A DNA stretch of 64,000 bases from UBA2336 sp964419145 (GCA_964419145.1 CAYQOM010000001.1:868001-932000), one strand, 5' to 3'; positions 33,801-43,060 are shown, counted from the stretch's first letter. Notes: generated by a model from the sequence alone, not told the origin. Numbers and translations are program-made.

Positions 33801-34664
33801 ATGAAAAACCCGATCTATCCTTGTATTTGGTTTGACGGACAAGCCAAAGAAGCAGCAACACTGTATGCGTCTGCTTTTCCGGGAACAAAAATTACGACTG
33901 ATACACCCATGGTGGTAACCATTGAATCAGCTAATCAGAAGTTTATGTTTCTTAATGGTGGCCCACAGTTTAAGCCGAATCCTTCCATTTCTTTTTATGT
34001 GGTGTTTGAAACTAAAAATGAAGTGGATGCCGCCTGGAAGAAATTATCAGTGGGAGGAAATGTACTGATGCCGTTAGATCAATACGATTGGAGCAAACAT
34101 TATGGCTGGCTTCAGGATAAATTCGGTGTGAACTGGCAATTGTCGTTTGGAAAACTTACCAGCACCGGTCAAAAATTTTCGCCTACGCTAATGTTTACAG
34201 GCGCGCAACATGGCAATGCTGAAAAAGCTATTAACTTTTACGCCTCTGTTTTTTCTCCGTCATCCGTGGTGGGCATTTTGCGCTACGCAGAAAAGGATGG
34301 GGATGTGCCGGGCACGATAAAACACGCACAATTTACACTTGACGGTTATGTAATGATGGTGATGGACAGCTCCCTGATGCATCAGTTCGGTTTCACCGAA
34401 GGAGTTTCATTCGTGGTGGATTGTGAAACACAGGAGGAGATTGATTACTACTGGAATAAACTCACTGAGGGTGGAGAAGAAAGCATGTGCGGATGGTTGA
34501 AAGATCAGTTTGGTGTGTCTTGGCAGATTGTGCCGGCCATATTGCCTGATCTGATGCGCGATCCGGTAAAGGGCCAACGGGTGGTGCAGGCATTTTTGAA
34601 GATGAAGAAGTTTGATATTGAGGCGTTGAAAAAGGCTTACGAAGGAGATTCTGTCCAGAAGTAA
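33801..34664 (+). CDS. Double VOC (PhnB-like) domain protein
   Basis: A 287-residue protein with two PhnB-like VOC domains (about residues 4-118 and 125-255), each ending in a W-LQDKFGVNWQ or WLKDQFGVSWQ block. This architecture is described as PhnB/3-demethylubiquinone-9 3-methyltransferase-like, although real methyltransferase function is unlikely for VOC proteins. A basic/charged tail follows (about 265-287). It sits 22 bp after the DUF1801 gene, so the four small genes (31863-34664) appear to be one transcriptional unit. Ligand unknown. Confidence 0.86.
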   Translation: MKNPIYPCIWFDGQAKEAATLYASAFPGTKITTDTPMVVTIESANQKFMFLNGGPQFKPNPSISFYVVFETKNEVDAAWKKLSVGGNVLMPLDQYDWSKHYGWLQDKFGVNWQLSFGKLTSTGQKFSPTLMFTGAQHGNAEKAINFYASVFSPSSVVGILRYAEKDGDVPGTIKHAQFTLDGYVMMVMDSSLMHQFGFTEGVSFVVDCETQEEIDYYWNKLTEGGEESMCGWLKDQFGVSWQIVPAILPDLMRDPVKGQRVVQAFLKMKKFDIEALKKAYEGDSVQK

Positions 34665-34691
34665 GAGATTCTAAAATTCTTTTTTGATCTT

Positions 34692-36140
34692 GTGCATGCA
34701 AAGCCACTAAACGTGAACGAAAATCCCGCTAACCTACAAGAATCAGTTGTGCCTCGTCCTTCCATTTGGCAAGAACTAGGCAACGCCATTCGTGGCACTG
34801 AAGCTGATTACACGCAAATCGGCCTTAGGCGAGCCATCTTCTTGTTGGCTGTTCCTATGATTCTGGAGTTGGTGATGGAATCAACGTTTGCCGTGGTAGA
34901 CATTTATTTTGTCGGCAAACTCGGTCCATCTGCAGTAGCAACGGTTGGTCTTACGGAAACATACCTCTTCCTCCTGTATTCCATCGGCATGGGATTGGCC
35001 ACAGCCGTTACCGCGATCATTGCACGAAGGGTAGGCGAGAAGAACATGGATGATGCGGGCCTGTCGGCAATTCAATCTGTTTTTCTGGCATTATTGGCTT
35101 CTGTTCCTTTTGCCATTGCGGGAATTTTTTATTCGAAAGAATTATTGCAGTTAATGGGTGCCGATGCGTGGGCCATCAGCGAAGGTTACCGGTACACGCA
35201 GTGGATGTTGGGCAGCAATGCGGTAATCATGTTGCTGTTTGTAATCAATGCCATTTATCGTGGCGCTGGTGATGCCGCTATCGCCATGCGTATTCTCATC
35301 ATATCCAACAGTATTAACATCGTACTTGATCCCTTGCTGATTTTTGGTTGGGGATTTATTCCGGCCATGGGCATTGAAGGGGCCGCCATTGCTACAACAG
35401 TTGGTCGTGGTGTGGGTGTTTTAATTCAGCTATGGATTTTATTCAATGGGGGAAAGCATATTCGCGCCAGCCTCACGCAATTTTATTGGGATGGGAAAAC
35501 GATTCTGCACATTTTTAAAACATCATTGGGTGGCATTGGTCAGATGATTGTAGCCATGACCTCCTGGATTTTTCTCATGCGCATTTTGTCGGATGTAGGA
35601 AGCGAGGCGGTAGCAGGGGCCACCATTGCCATACGCATTATGATGTTCACCATGATGCCGGCTTGGGGTTTGTCCAACGCAGCAGCAACATTGGTAGGGC
35701 AAAATCTGGGCGCTGGTAATCCCGATCGTGCCGAGTCAAGTGTATGGAAAATCGGATCGTACAACATGATTTTCCTGATCGGGGTATCGGTAATTTATTT
35801 TGTGTTCAACGAAGAGTTGATGAGTATTTTTACTGATGATGCCATCGTTATTGCGATGGGTGCAGAATGGATACAAATTCTTTCCTATTCATTTTTTGTT
35901 TACGGTTGGTGGATGGTAGCTACACAGGCATTCAACGGATCGGGCGATACACAAACACCCACAAAAATCAATCTTGTATTTTTCTGGATGATTCAGATTC
36001 CGTTGTGCTGGTACCTGGCAATCAAACTGGACTGGCAACAGTCGGGCGTGTTTTGGGGTGTCTTTATTTCCGAAACATCGGTTGGTTTATTTACGTTATG
36101 GCTTTTTACACGAGGTGGTTGGAAGAAGACGAAAGTTTAA
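34692..36140 (+). CDS. MATE family multidrug/Na+ efflux transporter
   Basis: A 482-residue membrane transporter with about twelve transmembrane segments in two halves, typical of MATE exporters: FLLAVPMILELVMESTFAVV and DIYFVGKLGPSAVATVGL near the start, and a matching second half. MATE proteins export cationic compounds in exchange for H+ or Na+. The N-terminal roughly 30 residues before the first helix are soluble. The GTG at 34692 is the upstream start; a GTG at 34713 would shorten the protein by 7 residues. It follows the VOC/DUF1801 run within 30 bp and precedes a permease gene within 25 bp, so co-transcription is possible. Confidence 0.9.
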   Translation: MHAKPLNVNENPANLQESVVPRPSIWQELGNAIRGTEADYTQIGLRRAIFLLAVPMILELVMESTFAVVDIYFVGKLGPSAVATVGLTETYLFLLYSIGMGLATAVTAIIARRVGEKNMDDAGLSAIQSVFLALLASVPFAIAGIFYSKELLQLMGADAWAISEGYRYTQWMLGSNAVIMLLFVINAIYRGAGDAAIAMRILIISNSINIVLDPLLIFGWGFIPAMGIEGAAIATTVGRGVGVLIQLWILFNGGKHIRASLTQFYWDGKTILHIFKTSLGGIGQMIVAMTSWIFLMRILSDVGSEAVAGATIAIRIMMFTMMPAWGLSNAAATLVGQNLGAGNPDRAESSVWKIGSYNMIFLIGVSVIYFVFNEELMSIFTDDAIVIAMGAEWIQILSYSFFVYGWWMVATQAFNGSGDTQTPTKINLVFFWMIQIPLCWYLAIKLDWQQSGVFWGVFISETSVGLFTLWLFTRGGWKKTKV

Positions 36141-36164
36141 TGTTTGGTAAAACAATAATCGTCC

Positions 36165-38615
36165 ATGCTAAAAAACTATTTCAAAATCATTGCCAGAAGT
36201 TTTTCGAAAAACCGGGGATTCAATTTTCTTAACCTGAGTGGATTGGCTATTGGCTTTGCTGCTTGTATGTTGATTGTGATCTATGTGGTTTATGAAACAA
36301 GTTTCGACAATTTCCATACGCAGGCTGATCGTATTTACCGCCTGACGGTTCACTATACTTCCGATACCGGGTATGATACACACTTTGCACGTGTGGATGC
36401 CGATTGGACTAAATCAATTCCAGATGAGATTCCTGAAGTGGAAAAATTAGTTCGTTTCCAAAATCATGAACCAAAGTTTGTAAAGATCGGTAACGAAAAA
36501 TTCACACCTCAATATGCGTATTCAACGGACCCGTATGTGTTTGATGTTTTTGATTTCAACTTGCTGAAGGGAGATCCGAAAACAGCACTTGCACAACCAT
36601 ACTCCGTTGTGTTGACGCAATCCATGGCCAAAAAATATTTTGGAGATGAAGATGCCTTTGGTCGTGATTTAATTATTACACGCTATTGGACTACCGATGA
36701 AGAAGTGTATAAGATAACCGGTATTATGGAGGATCTTCCGGGCCACACGCACCTCCCGGTTGATATGCTTTTTTCTTTTCGCAATGAAGAAGATCGAAGC
36801 TGGTGGGCCTATACCTACTTGCTGCTAAAGGAAAATGCGAATGTTACCGGCTTAAAGGAGAAAATTGAAGACCTGATGGTGAAGAACCAGGGTGAACAAA
36901 GCAGGGCCGGAACGGAATATGTGTTATGGTCGCTGAAGGATATTCACCTGCACTCCAACCTGGCACGTGAAGTAATACCCAATGGAGATAACGCAAACGT
37001 GAAAATTTTTACTGGCGTAGGTATTTTTATTTTATTGCTGGCCATGATCAATTTCATAAACCTGAACAGTGTGATTGCGATTGGCCGGGCAAAAGAAATC
37101 GGTATTCGTAAGGTAATGGGCTCCGGACTTCGTCAATTGGTTTTCTATTCGCTTACAGAATCTACTGTGCTTTGTGCCATCGCTGCGATATTGGCTACTG
37201 GACTTACTTATTTGGTTTACCCGTATTTTAATCAGGCACTGAATGTTTCGAATTTGTTGAGCTGGGAGATTATGTTGATTGGGTTGGGAAGTGTGGTGTT
37301 GACAACTGGAATCCTTTCAGGCTTTTATCCTGCTTTTGTGCTTTCTGCAGTGAAGCCAGTAAACGTAATAAAGAGCACCAAGGCGGTAACGATGAAAGGA
37401 AATTCTTTCGGTATATCCTTTAGGAAGGCTTTAGTCACAGCACAGTTTGCTATCTGCATGCTGTTGGTGGGAAGTGCAATCATTGGTCGGCAACAGTTTC
37501 TTTACCTGAAAGAAAAAAACCTGGGAATGAAAAAGGAACAGGTTTTAGCGCTGACTGCAGTACCCGATACCGTAAAAGATAAATTCAAAACATTTAAGGA
37601 TGAACTTAGTGGTAAACCGGGTATTGAAGGTGTTACGGCTTGCCTTGAAGTTCCTTCACGTGAAATCCGCGATGGTGGAAACGTGTGGTACGAGGGCATG
37701 ACCGGAACTGTGATTGAAGCGCCAATCATGGATATCCAGGTAATTGACCATGACTTTATTAATGTGATGGGATTGGAGTTGTTGGCAGGCGAGCCGCTGG
37801 CAAAAACCTTAACCTATGATCCGTTGCCTGAGTTTACAGGTACTGAATCCATTCAGCAGTATCTCATCAGCAAAAAGCGCGAATACATTATTAATGAAAC
37901 CGCTATGCATAAATTGGGTTGGACCGATCCACATGAAGTTATTGGAAAGCAAATTAGCTGGACACAAGGAACGTATAGCCTGGACAAAGGCCCTGTTGTT
38001 GGTGTGGTAAAAGATTTTCATCAGGAAACATTGAAGAACGCAGTTGATCCGGTTGTTATGGTGTTTGAGCCTTTATGGTTACGCACATTTCTAGTGAGGC
38101 TTTCCGTAGACCAGATCAGTGAGCATGTAGCCGAAGTAGAGAAAACATGGAATGCGTTATTTCCGCAGTATCCTTTTGAATATGTGTTTTTAGATGAACT
38201 TTTCGACAAACTGTATAAGCAAGAGCGAAACCAGCTTAATGTATTGTTTACGTTCAGCGGCCTGACCATCATTATAGCATTTTTAGGATTATTTGGTTTG
38301 GTGGCCTATTCATTGAAAACCCGCACTAAGGAAATCGCTGTGCGTAGGGTGTTTGGTGCAAGTCAAATGCGTATTTTAAAATTGTTTGGTAAGGAATATG
38401 TAGCGGTAATGCTTGTGGCAACACTAATTGCCGTTCCGTTGAGTTATACGTTTGTGTCATCCTGGCTAAGTGATTACGCTTATCGTGTTAATGTTACATG
38501 GGGATATTATGGCATAACGCTTTTGTTAATTATCGCACTTTTAGGCATTACGATTCTATACCATACCCTTAGAACTACTTCCGTAAACCCAACTGTCAGT
38601 TTGCGCGAGGATTAA
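36165..38615 (+). CDS. MacB-like ABC transporter permease (orphan)
   Basis: An 816-residue permease with two FtsX-like four-helix bundles and two periplasmic MacB_PCD domains. Segments seen: an N-terminal helix about 20-41, helices near 285-440 and 685-810. It begins with LKNYFKIIARSFSKNRGFNF, the family opening. Such proteins normally need an ATP-binding partner for lipoprotein release or efflux, but no ATPase gene is within the window. In Bacteroidota orphans of this type are common. It starts 24 bp after the MATE gene stop, and its stop overlaps the convergent AraC gene by 4 bp. Confidence 0.9.
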   Translation: MLKNYFKIIARSFSKNRGFNFLNLSGLAIGFAACMLIVIYVVYETSFDNFHTQADRIYRLTVHYTSDTGYDTHFARVDADWTKSIPDEIPEVEKLVRFQNHEPKFVKIGNEKFTPQYAYSTDPYVFDVFDFNLLKGDPKTALAQPYSVVLTQSMAKKYFGDEDAFGRDLIITRYWTTDEEVYKITGIMEDLPGHTHLPVDMLFSFRNEEDRSWWAYTYLLLKENANVTGLKEKIEDLMVKNQGEQSRAGTEYVLWSLKDIHLHSNLAREVIPNGDNANVKIFTGVGIFILLLAMINFINLNSVIAIGRAKEIGIRKVMGSGLRQLVFYSLTESTVLCAIAAILATGLTYLVYPYFNQALNVSNLLSWEIMLIGLGSVVLTTGILSGFYPAFVLSAVKPVNVIKSTKAVTMKGNSFGISFRKALVTAQFAICMLLVGSAIIGRQQFLYLKEKNLGMKKEQVLALTAVPDTVKDKFKTFKDELSGKPGIEGVTACLEVPSREIRDGGNVWYEGMTGTVIEAPIMDIQVIDHDFINVMGLELLAGEPLAKTLTYDPLPEFTGTESIQQYLISKKREYIINETAMHKLGWTDPHEVIGKQISWTQGTYSLDKGPVVGVVKDFHQETLKNAVDPVVMVFEPLWLRTFLVRLSVDQISEHVAEVEKTWNALFPQYPFEYVFLDELFDKLYKQERNQLNVLFTFSGLTIIIAFLGLFGLVAYSLKTRTKEIAVRRVFGASQMRILKLFGKEYVAVMLVATLIAVPLSYTFVSSWLSDYAYRVNVTWGYYGITLLLIIALLGITILYHTLRTTSVNPTVSLRED

Positions 38616-39565
38616 TCCCGTACCTGCACCGGACTTATCCCAAAACGCTTCTTAAAGGCAGTTGAAAAATGGTTGGGGTATTTGTAACCCACTGTTGATC
38701 CCACTTCTTCAACACAATACTGGCCGGTTTGCAATAACTCCAGTCCGTGTTCCAATCTTTTGTTAAGCAGATATTCAAACACGGTGGTGTTGAAATTTTC
38801 TTTGAATCCTTTCTTAAGTGAAAACTCATTGATGGCAAAATGCCGGGCAATATTTTTCAGGGAATGATCTTGCAAGAATGTTTGATCCAGATACTGCCGG
38901 ATACTTTGAAATAATTCAGTTGTGATTGGGTTAGCTTTTCCTTGAAGTACATTCACCGTGCTGTTCAGTTGAAGCGCAATAAGCTCATGCACTTTCGCCT
39001 CAATCAGTAATTTTTTCAATGAACCACTAATCGGGCTATCAAAAATAGAATGGATCACTCTCATCATGGGCAGCGATAATTGAAATTCACCGGTGTAAAA
39101 AATCTGGCTGTCCAATAACTTCTGTTTCATTTCAGCCGACCATCTTTCTGAATCGCAAAGCAGCGAAGTATAATAATCACGCTTAACCTCAACATGAACG
39201 TTAACAAAGGTGCGTTGCATGCTCAGGTGGTACTCCTGGCCGGGCAGGTACACCTGGTGAAACGTTTTTGGGTTCAGGTGTGCACTCAGTTTCAGGTGCT
39301 GAAAATGTGCGCCCATTTCCCCATCCACCGACATGCAGTGGTGAACATTGTCGCAGAGCGAATGGTCAGTAAAATGAACATTAACCTTCCGGTTAAAATC
39401 GGCTTTGTGCTCAAATACCCGGATGTGCCCCAGGTCAATGCTCCGTTCGCGCCAAAAGCCAAAATCGGGATGAAGCCGCTCGGCAACCTGGAAACAATCG
39501 GTTTCCTCCTGTCGGACAGTATGACTCAAAAATTCATCAACCGGAATAACCGGAGCGGTTTTCAT
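38612..39565 (-). CDS. AraC family transcriptional regulator
   Basis: A 317-residue regulator whose last roughly 100 residues are the AraC DNA-binding domain: two HTH motifs, LKNIARHFAINEFSLKKGFK and VEEVGSTVGYKYPNHFSTAF, ending FKKRFGISPVQVRD. The N-terminal domain resembles the PchR-type regulator input domain but without a signature I can name. It is divergent from the diheme cytochrome/hemerythrin genes with a 91 bp gap, so it probably controls them. It overlaps the end of the permease gene by 4 bp. Confidence 0.92.
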   Translation of the reverse strand: MKTAPVIPVDEFLSHTVRQEETDCFQVAERLHPDFGFWRERSIDLGHIRVFEHKADFNRKVNVHFTDHSLCDNVHHCMSVDGEMGAHFQHLKLSAHLNPKTFHQVYLPGQEYHLSMQRTFVNVHVEVKRDYYTSLLCDSERWSAEMKQKLLDSQIFYTGEFQLSLPMMRVIHSIFDSPISGSLKKLLIEAKVHELIALQLNSTVNVLQGKANPITTELFQSIRQYLDQTFLQDHSLKNIARHFAINEFSLKKGFKENFNTTVFEYLLNKRLEHGLELLQTGQYCVEEVGSTVGYKYPNHFSTAFKKRFGISPVQVRD

Positions 39566-39656
39566 AAACTCCCTTTAGCGTATAAGATGCTCCGTTTAAC
39601 GTAGGCCTTTGTTTTTGGTTTCTCCGTTTTTAGCCCTTAAACGAACAATTTAACGT

Positions 39657-40532
39657 ATGTTAATTAGAATTTTAAAGGGCACAGGCATTGCCCTCCTCTC
39701 CCTTGGGGTACTGATAGCCGGGGTGTATGGCTACATGTACTACCAGGTCCAATCCCGCATCAATCAGAAATATGTTGTACAGACACCGGTGTTGAATATC
39801 CGGTACGACAGTGCGCAACTGGCCTATGGCGAGCGCCTGGCGATTGTAAAAGGCTGTCGCGATTGCCATGGTGATGATATGGGCGGGAAGGTTTTTGTAG
39901 ATGATCCAGGCCTGGGTTTACTCATCGGTAAAAACCTAACCAAGGGCAAAGGAGGTCTACCCAAAGATTACGGCACTGAAGATTGGGTGCTGGCGTTGAA
40001 GCACGGTATCCGCAGAGACGGAAAAACGTTGCTGTTCATGCCCTCGTACGAGTTCACACATTTAAGTGAAGAAGACATGAGCGCGATCATCGCGTATGCG
40101 CAAAGCCTGAAACCGGTTGATCGCGAACTGCCTGACCACAACCTGAAGCCACTCAGTTATATACTGGCATCACTGGATAAACTGCCGCTGATCGTGGCTG
40201 AGAAAATTGATCACTCAACCGAACTGATCAAACAGGTTAAGTCAGAAGTGTCTGTTGATTTCGGCAAATACCTTTCCACTTCGTGTACAGGTTGCCACAG
40301 GCCCAACATGAAAGGTGGCGATCCGATTGCTCCGGGTTTTCCGGTAGTGCCCGATGTAACCACATCCGGTAACGTGGGCAAGTGGACGGAAGATCAGTTT
40401 ATCACCGTGCTGCGCACCGGCAAAACTCCGGAAGGAAAAGAGATTGATCCGAAAAACATGCCCTGGCCCATGACAGCCGCTTATACAGATACAGAATTGA
40501 AAGCTTTGTACGCTTATTTGAAGAGCATCTAA
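39657..40532 (+). CDS. Membrane-anchored diheme c-type cytochrome
   Basis: A 291-residue protein with an uncleaved N-terminal membrane helix (residues 6-30) and two heme c sites: CRDCH at 67-71 and CTGCH at 210-214. Axial Met candidates occur near 170 and 250 (KNMPWPMTAAY). The layout is like the cytochrome c subunits of quinol or dehydrogenase complexes, but no partner dehydrogenase gene adjoins. It is the first gene of a two-gene unit with hemerythrin (12 bp later), divergent from an AraC regulator. Electron transfer linked to oxygen or NO sensing is a reasonable inference, not shown. Confidence 0.9.
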   Translation: MLIRILKGTGIALLSLGVLIAGVYGYMYYQVQSRINQKYVVQTPVLNIRYDSAQLAYGERLAIVKGCRDCHGDDMGGKVFVDDPGLGLLIGKNLTKGKGGLPKDYGTEDWVLALKHGIRRDGKTLLFMPSYEFTHLSEEDMSAIIAYAQSLKPVDRELPDHNLKPLSYILASLDKLPLIVAEKIDHSTELIKQVKSEVSVDFGKYLSTSCTGCHRPNMKGGDPIAPGFPVVPDVTTSGNVGKWTEDQFITVLRTGKTPEGKEIDPKNMPWPMTAAYTDTELKALYAYLKSI

Positions 40533-40543
40533 AATTAATAACC

Positions 40544-41233
40544 ATGAATACAACCAATCGTTACAACAGTTTTAACCAGGTACACAAAGGCTTACGTGCA
40601 TTTTTATACGATACGGCATTGACATTACAGCAAACCGATCTGGCCGATGCAAAAGCCGGAGAAGTAGCCATGCAACAAGTAGAGGAAGTGCTGGTGTTGT
40701 TTGAAAGCCATGCACATAATGAAGACGAATTCTTTAACCGCCCCCTGGAAGAAACCAGTCCTGAAGTAGCCAAAATGTTTGAAAAGGAACACGAAGAAGA
40801 TCATCGGTTAGGACAGGTACTTACCGACCTTGTTGCACAATGGCGTGAAGAGCCGGATGATCATGCGCGTGCCATTACCGGAAGGAATTTGTTTTATGCC
40901 TTCAACGAGTTTATTGCCTTTAACCTGTACCACATGAATAAGGAAGAGATTGAATTGAATGCCGTATTGTGGAAACAATATTCCGATGCCACGATAAAGT
41001 CAACCGAGCAAGCTTTGGTGCAATCAGTGCCTCCTCAGAAGATGATGAAGTATGCCAAATGGATGGTGCGTGGTATCAACAACACCGAATTAATAAAGTG
41101 GTTACAGGGAGTACGCGTATTTGCACCTGCTGAATTGTTAACCGCTTTGCTTTCGATACTTGAGCAGGAGTTGCCCACTGAACGTTTTGATCAGGTAATG
41201 CGTGGACTAAACAAACCAGCTGTTGTACTGTAA
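40544..41233 (+). CDS. Hemerythrin-domain protein
   Basis: A 229-residue cytoplasmic protein of the hemerythrin-like (HHE) family, which binds a di-iron center and may bind oxygen or NO. Candidate ligands are His14, His56 and His58 (SHAHNEDEFF), Glu60, His83 and His87 (EHEEDHRL), and His130 with nearby Glu134. A helical C-terminal extension (about 150-229) is unrelated to the HHE fold. It is 11 bp after the diheme cytochrome gene, so the two are co-transcribed. It ends 1 bp before a convergent small gene. Confidence 0.88.
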   Translation: MNTTNRYNSFNQVHKGLRAFLYDTALTLQQTDLADAKAGEVAMQQVEEVLVLFESHAHNEDEFFNRPLEETSPEVAKMFEKEHEEDHRLGQVLTDLVAQWREEPDDHARAITGRNLFYAFNEFIAFNLYHMNKEEIELNAVLWKQYSDATIKSTEQALVQSVPPQKMMKYAKWMVRGINNTELIKWLQGVRVFAPAELLTALLSILEQELPTERFDQVMRGLNKPAVVL

Positions 41234-41234
41234 C

Positions 41235-41441
41235 TTATTCTTGCTCGCGAATTTCAAAATCTTTTCCCTTGCCGAATTTGATCAGGTCTTTCAGCAGGTA
41301 GCGTTCTAAGGTGTGGATGTTCTTCACCTTGAAGTCGCCATTGCCTAAAATGTGTTCCACCACAAACTCATTGACTTCACCGTAGTTGATGAGTTTGTAT
41401 TTTTTGCCCACACGTAAAACATCGAATGATAAACCGGACAT
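41235..41441 (-). CDS. Small conserved-looking protein of unknown function
   Basis: A 68-residue protein, MSGLSFDVLRVGKKYKLINY at the start, with alternating hydrophobic residues suggesting a small beta barrel followed by a helix. I do not recognise the family. The evidence that it is real is its start at 41441, which shares one base with the stop of the upstream Uma2 gene (TAATG), and its charged, evenly structured composition. Such translational coupling is typical of a genuine gene. It is the downstream gene of a two-gene unit and is convergent with hemerythrin. Confidence 0.68.
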   Translation of the reverse strand: MSGLSFDVLRVGKKYKLINYGEVNEFVVEHILGNGDFKVKNIHTLERYLLKDLIKFGKGKDFEIREQE

Positions 41442-42019
41442 TACTTGAGCCGTGAAAGATCAAGCTCAAAACCGGGAAGAAGTTCAGTACCGGAAATTTT
41501 AGATGTGAATCCTGAAATTTCCTGAACGGTGTTACCTGAGTAGATGTAAGTCTTTTCTTCTATCGGATCGATTAACCACGCCAGCGTGCAACCATTACTC
41601 ATCCATTTCTCCATTTTCAACTTTAATTGCTGAAGTGAATCGGTTTTGGATCGAAGCTCAATAACGAAGTCTGGACAAACCGGTGCAAATTTTTCTTTTT
41701 CTGTTAAGCTTAACGCATCCCATTTTTCCTTTTTTACCCACGATACATCGGGTGATCGCATAGATCTATCGGGTAGTCTGAAACCCGTAGCTGAGTCGAA
41801 TCCATATCCCAAATCAGGGTTCTTTTGCACCCACTCTCCAAAAATTGTTGTGAGTTTGAAATTCAGGTTTCCTGTTATTCCTCCTGCTGGTGACATAATT
41901 ATAAGTTGACCGTTTTCATCACGTTCAATACGGAGTTCTTTATTGGCTGCGCAGAACGCAAACAACTCATCATCCGTCATTGGGTATTGCTCCGGTATTT
42001 TCAGGATCAAATCTTCCAT
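41441..42019 (-). CDS. Uma2 family restriction-endonuclease-fold protein
   Basis: A 192-residue PD-(D/E)XK-fold protein of the Uma2 family (DUF820). It has the conserved RSPDVSWVKKEKW segment with an Asp, followed by CPDFVIELRSKTD with E-x-R in place of the usual E-x-K, and LAWLIDP late in the chain. This family is expanded in cyanobacteria and Bacteroidota, and its biological role is unknown although a nuclease fold is clear. No methyltransferase is adjacent, so it is not a classical restriction-modification system. Its stop overlaps the start of the 68-residue gene. Confidence 0.85.
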   Translation of the reverse strand: MEDLILKIPEQYPMTDDELFAFCAANKELRIERDENGQLIIMSPAGGITGNLNFKLTTIFGEWVQKNPDLGYGFDSATGFRLPDRSMRSPDVSWVKKEKWDALSLTEKEKFAPVCPDFVIELRSKTDSLQQLKLKMEKWMSNGCTLAWLIDPIEEKTYIYSGNTVQEISGFTSKISGTELLPGFELDLSRLK

Positions 42020-42042
42020 GAACTAAAATTAACAAAACGCTT

Positions 42043-42417
42043 CTACAAATCCTCCTCCCGTTCCAGCATCAGTATGGATGATTGCGGAACAATAAAATAT
42101 TTTTCATTCTCATACATTACCTCAATGGCGCCCTTCTGCACAAAAATAGCCAGGTCGCCTTCCTGTGCCTGAAGCGGCAAATATTTCACCTGCTCATCGC
42201 GGCCTTTCCACAGGTCCTCTTCATCGGCTGGTAAAGGCAATGGGTAGCCCGGCCCGACTTTAATGATATAACCACTTTGAATTTTTTCTTTCTCCTGAAC
42301 GCCCGGAGGCAGGTAAAGTCCGCTGGCGGTTTTATCATTTTGTTGTGTGGGTTTGATCAGCACCCGATCGCCCACTACAATAAGTTTCTTCAGTTTATTG
42401 TCGGCTGTAAGTTTCAT
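42043..42417 (-). CDS. GroES-like co-chaperonin family protein
   Basis: A 124-residue protein similar to GroES in its beta-barrel core (VVGDRVLIKP at about residues 15-24, TASGLYLPPG mobile-loop-like segment, and EGDLAIFVQKGAIEVMYENEKY). It lacks a neighbouring groEL and is longer than the 95-residue GroES, so it is a divergent paralogue. An upstream in-frame ATG at 42459 would add 14 residues, but a -7 box lies over that region (42422-42429), so the ATG at 42417 is preferred. Role in folding is unproven. Confidence 0.78.
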   Translation of the reverse strand: MKLTADNKLKKLIVVGDRVLIKPTQQNDKTASGLYLPPGVQEKEKIQSGYIIKVGPGYPLPLPADEEDLWKGRDEQVKYLPLQAQEGDLAIFVQKGAIEVMYENEKYFIVPQSSILMLEREEDL

Positions 42418-42421
42418 GGAG

Positions 42422-42429
42422 CAAAAGTA
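42422..42429 (-). promoter_or_regulatory. -7 box (TACTTTTG) directly before the GroES-like gene
   Basis: TACTTTTG ends 4 bp before the ATG at 42417, so a transcript starting at the normal distance would be leaderless or nearly so. No clear -33. It lies beside a palindromic repeat. Confidence 0.45.
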
Positions 42430-42439
42430 ATAGCTACTA

Positions 42440-42495
42440 GTCGATAGTCCATAGTCCATAGTCTTTCAATCGACCATGGACTTTGAACCATCGAC
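42440..42495. repeat. Heptamer-containing imperfect palindrome
   Basis: The left arm GTCGATAGTCCATAGTCCAT carries a 7-bp unit (AGTCCAT) twice. The right arm ATGGACTTTGAACCATCGAC is its imperfect complement over 56 bp. It occupies the gap between the GroES-like and four-helix membrane protein genes. A similar heptamer-based repeat is at 1946-2007. Confidence 0.65.
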
Positions 42496-42500
42496 ACGTA

Positions 42501-42917
42501 TTACTTCCGTCCCAACATCCAGCCGATTGCACCACCGGTAATGGCCATCATAATCCCGGATACAAACGGATCAATTAACGAAATGGTAAGGTTGGAGATA
42601 TTCATGGTGCCATACATGCTCAGGTTGTAGGCAAAACCGAGAATGAGCCCGATGATCAGGCCTGCAGAAAAGCCACCACCAAACGTGGTAATGTTAGCCC
42701 ACTTGCCGAAGACGTACACCAGGAAGTACGCCTGAAATACATTACCCACGATAAGTGCCCACCACACCATGTCCGTTTCAGCGCGCATCACATTGGTGGC
42801 GGAGCCAGCGTTTTCAGCATAAAAATCCATGAGCAGGAAGCCATAGAACAGCCAGCCCAACAGAAAGAATACAACAAACCCGACCAGGGTTGCGAGAATA
42901 CGTTTTTTAGCGTCCAT
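42501..42917 (-). CDS. Four-helix membrane protein (DUF1761-like)
   Basis: A 138-residue protein with four clear transmembrane segments (ILATLVGFVVFFLLGWLFYG, MVWWALIVGNVFQAYFLVYVFG, GGGFSAGLIIGLILGFAYNL, and a last one near 115-136). The size and four-helix layout resemble DUF1761, but I cannot place it firmly. No catalytic or binding motif is visible. It stands alone on its strand, with gaps of 143 bp before and 83 bp after. Confidence 0.65.
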   Translation of the reverse strand: MDAKKRILATLVGFVVFFLLGWLFYGFLLMDFYAENAGSATNVMRAETDMVWWALIVGNVFQAYFLVYVFGKWANITTFGGGFSAGLIIGLILGFAYNLSMYGTMNISNLTISLIDPFVSGIMMAITGGAIGWMLGRK

Positions 42918-43060
42918 ACGATTAAGGGTTTAGGTTTAAGGAGAGGGAAGTTAGGGAATTTTTGAGAACAAGCTATATATGAGTGCTTACTGCGTTTTGA
43001 TAAAGAGGCACCAACTGCTGAGGATAAATAGACTTAGACAAGTTTAACATTGGCTGGATT

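Noticed and set aside
41441..42019. Restriction-modification system around the Uma2-family gene
   Set aside because: There is no methyltransferase or specificity subunit nearby; Uma2 proteins are widespread single genes.
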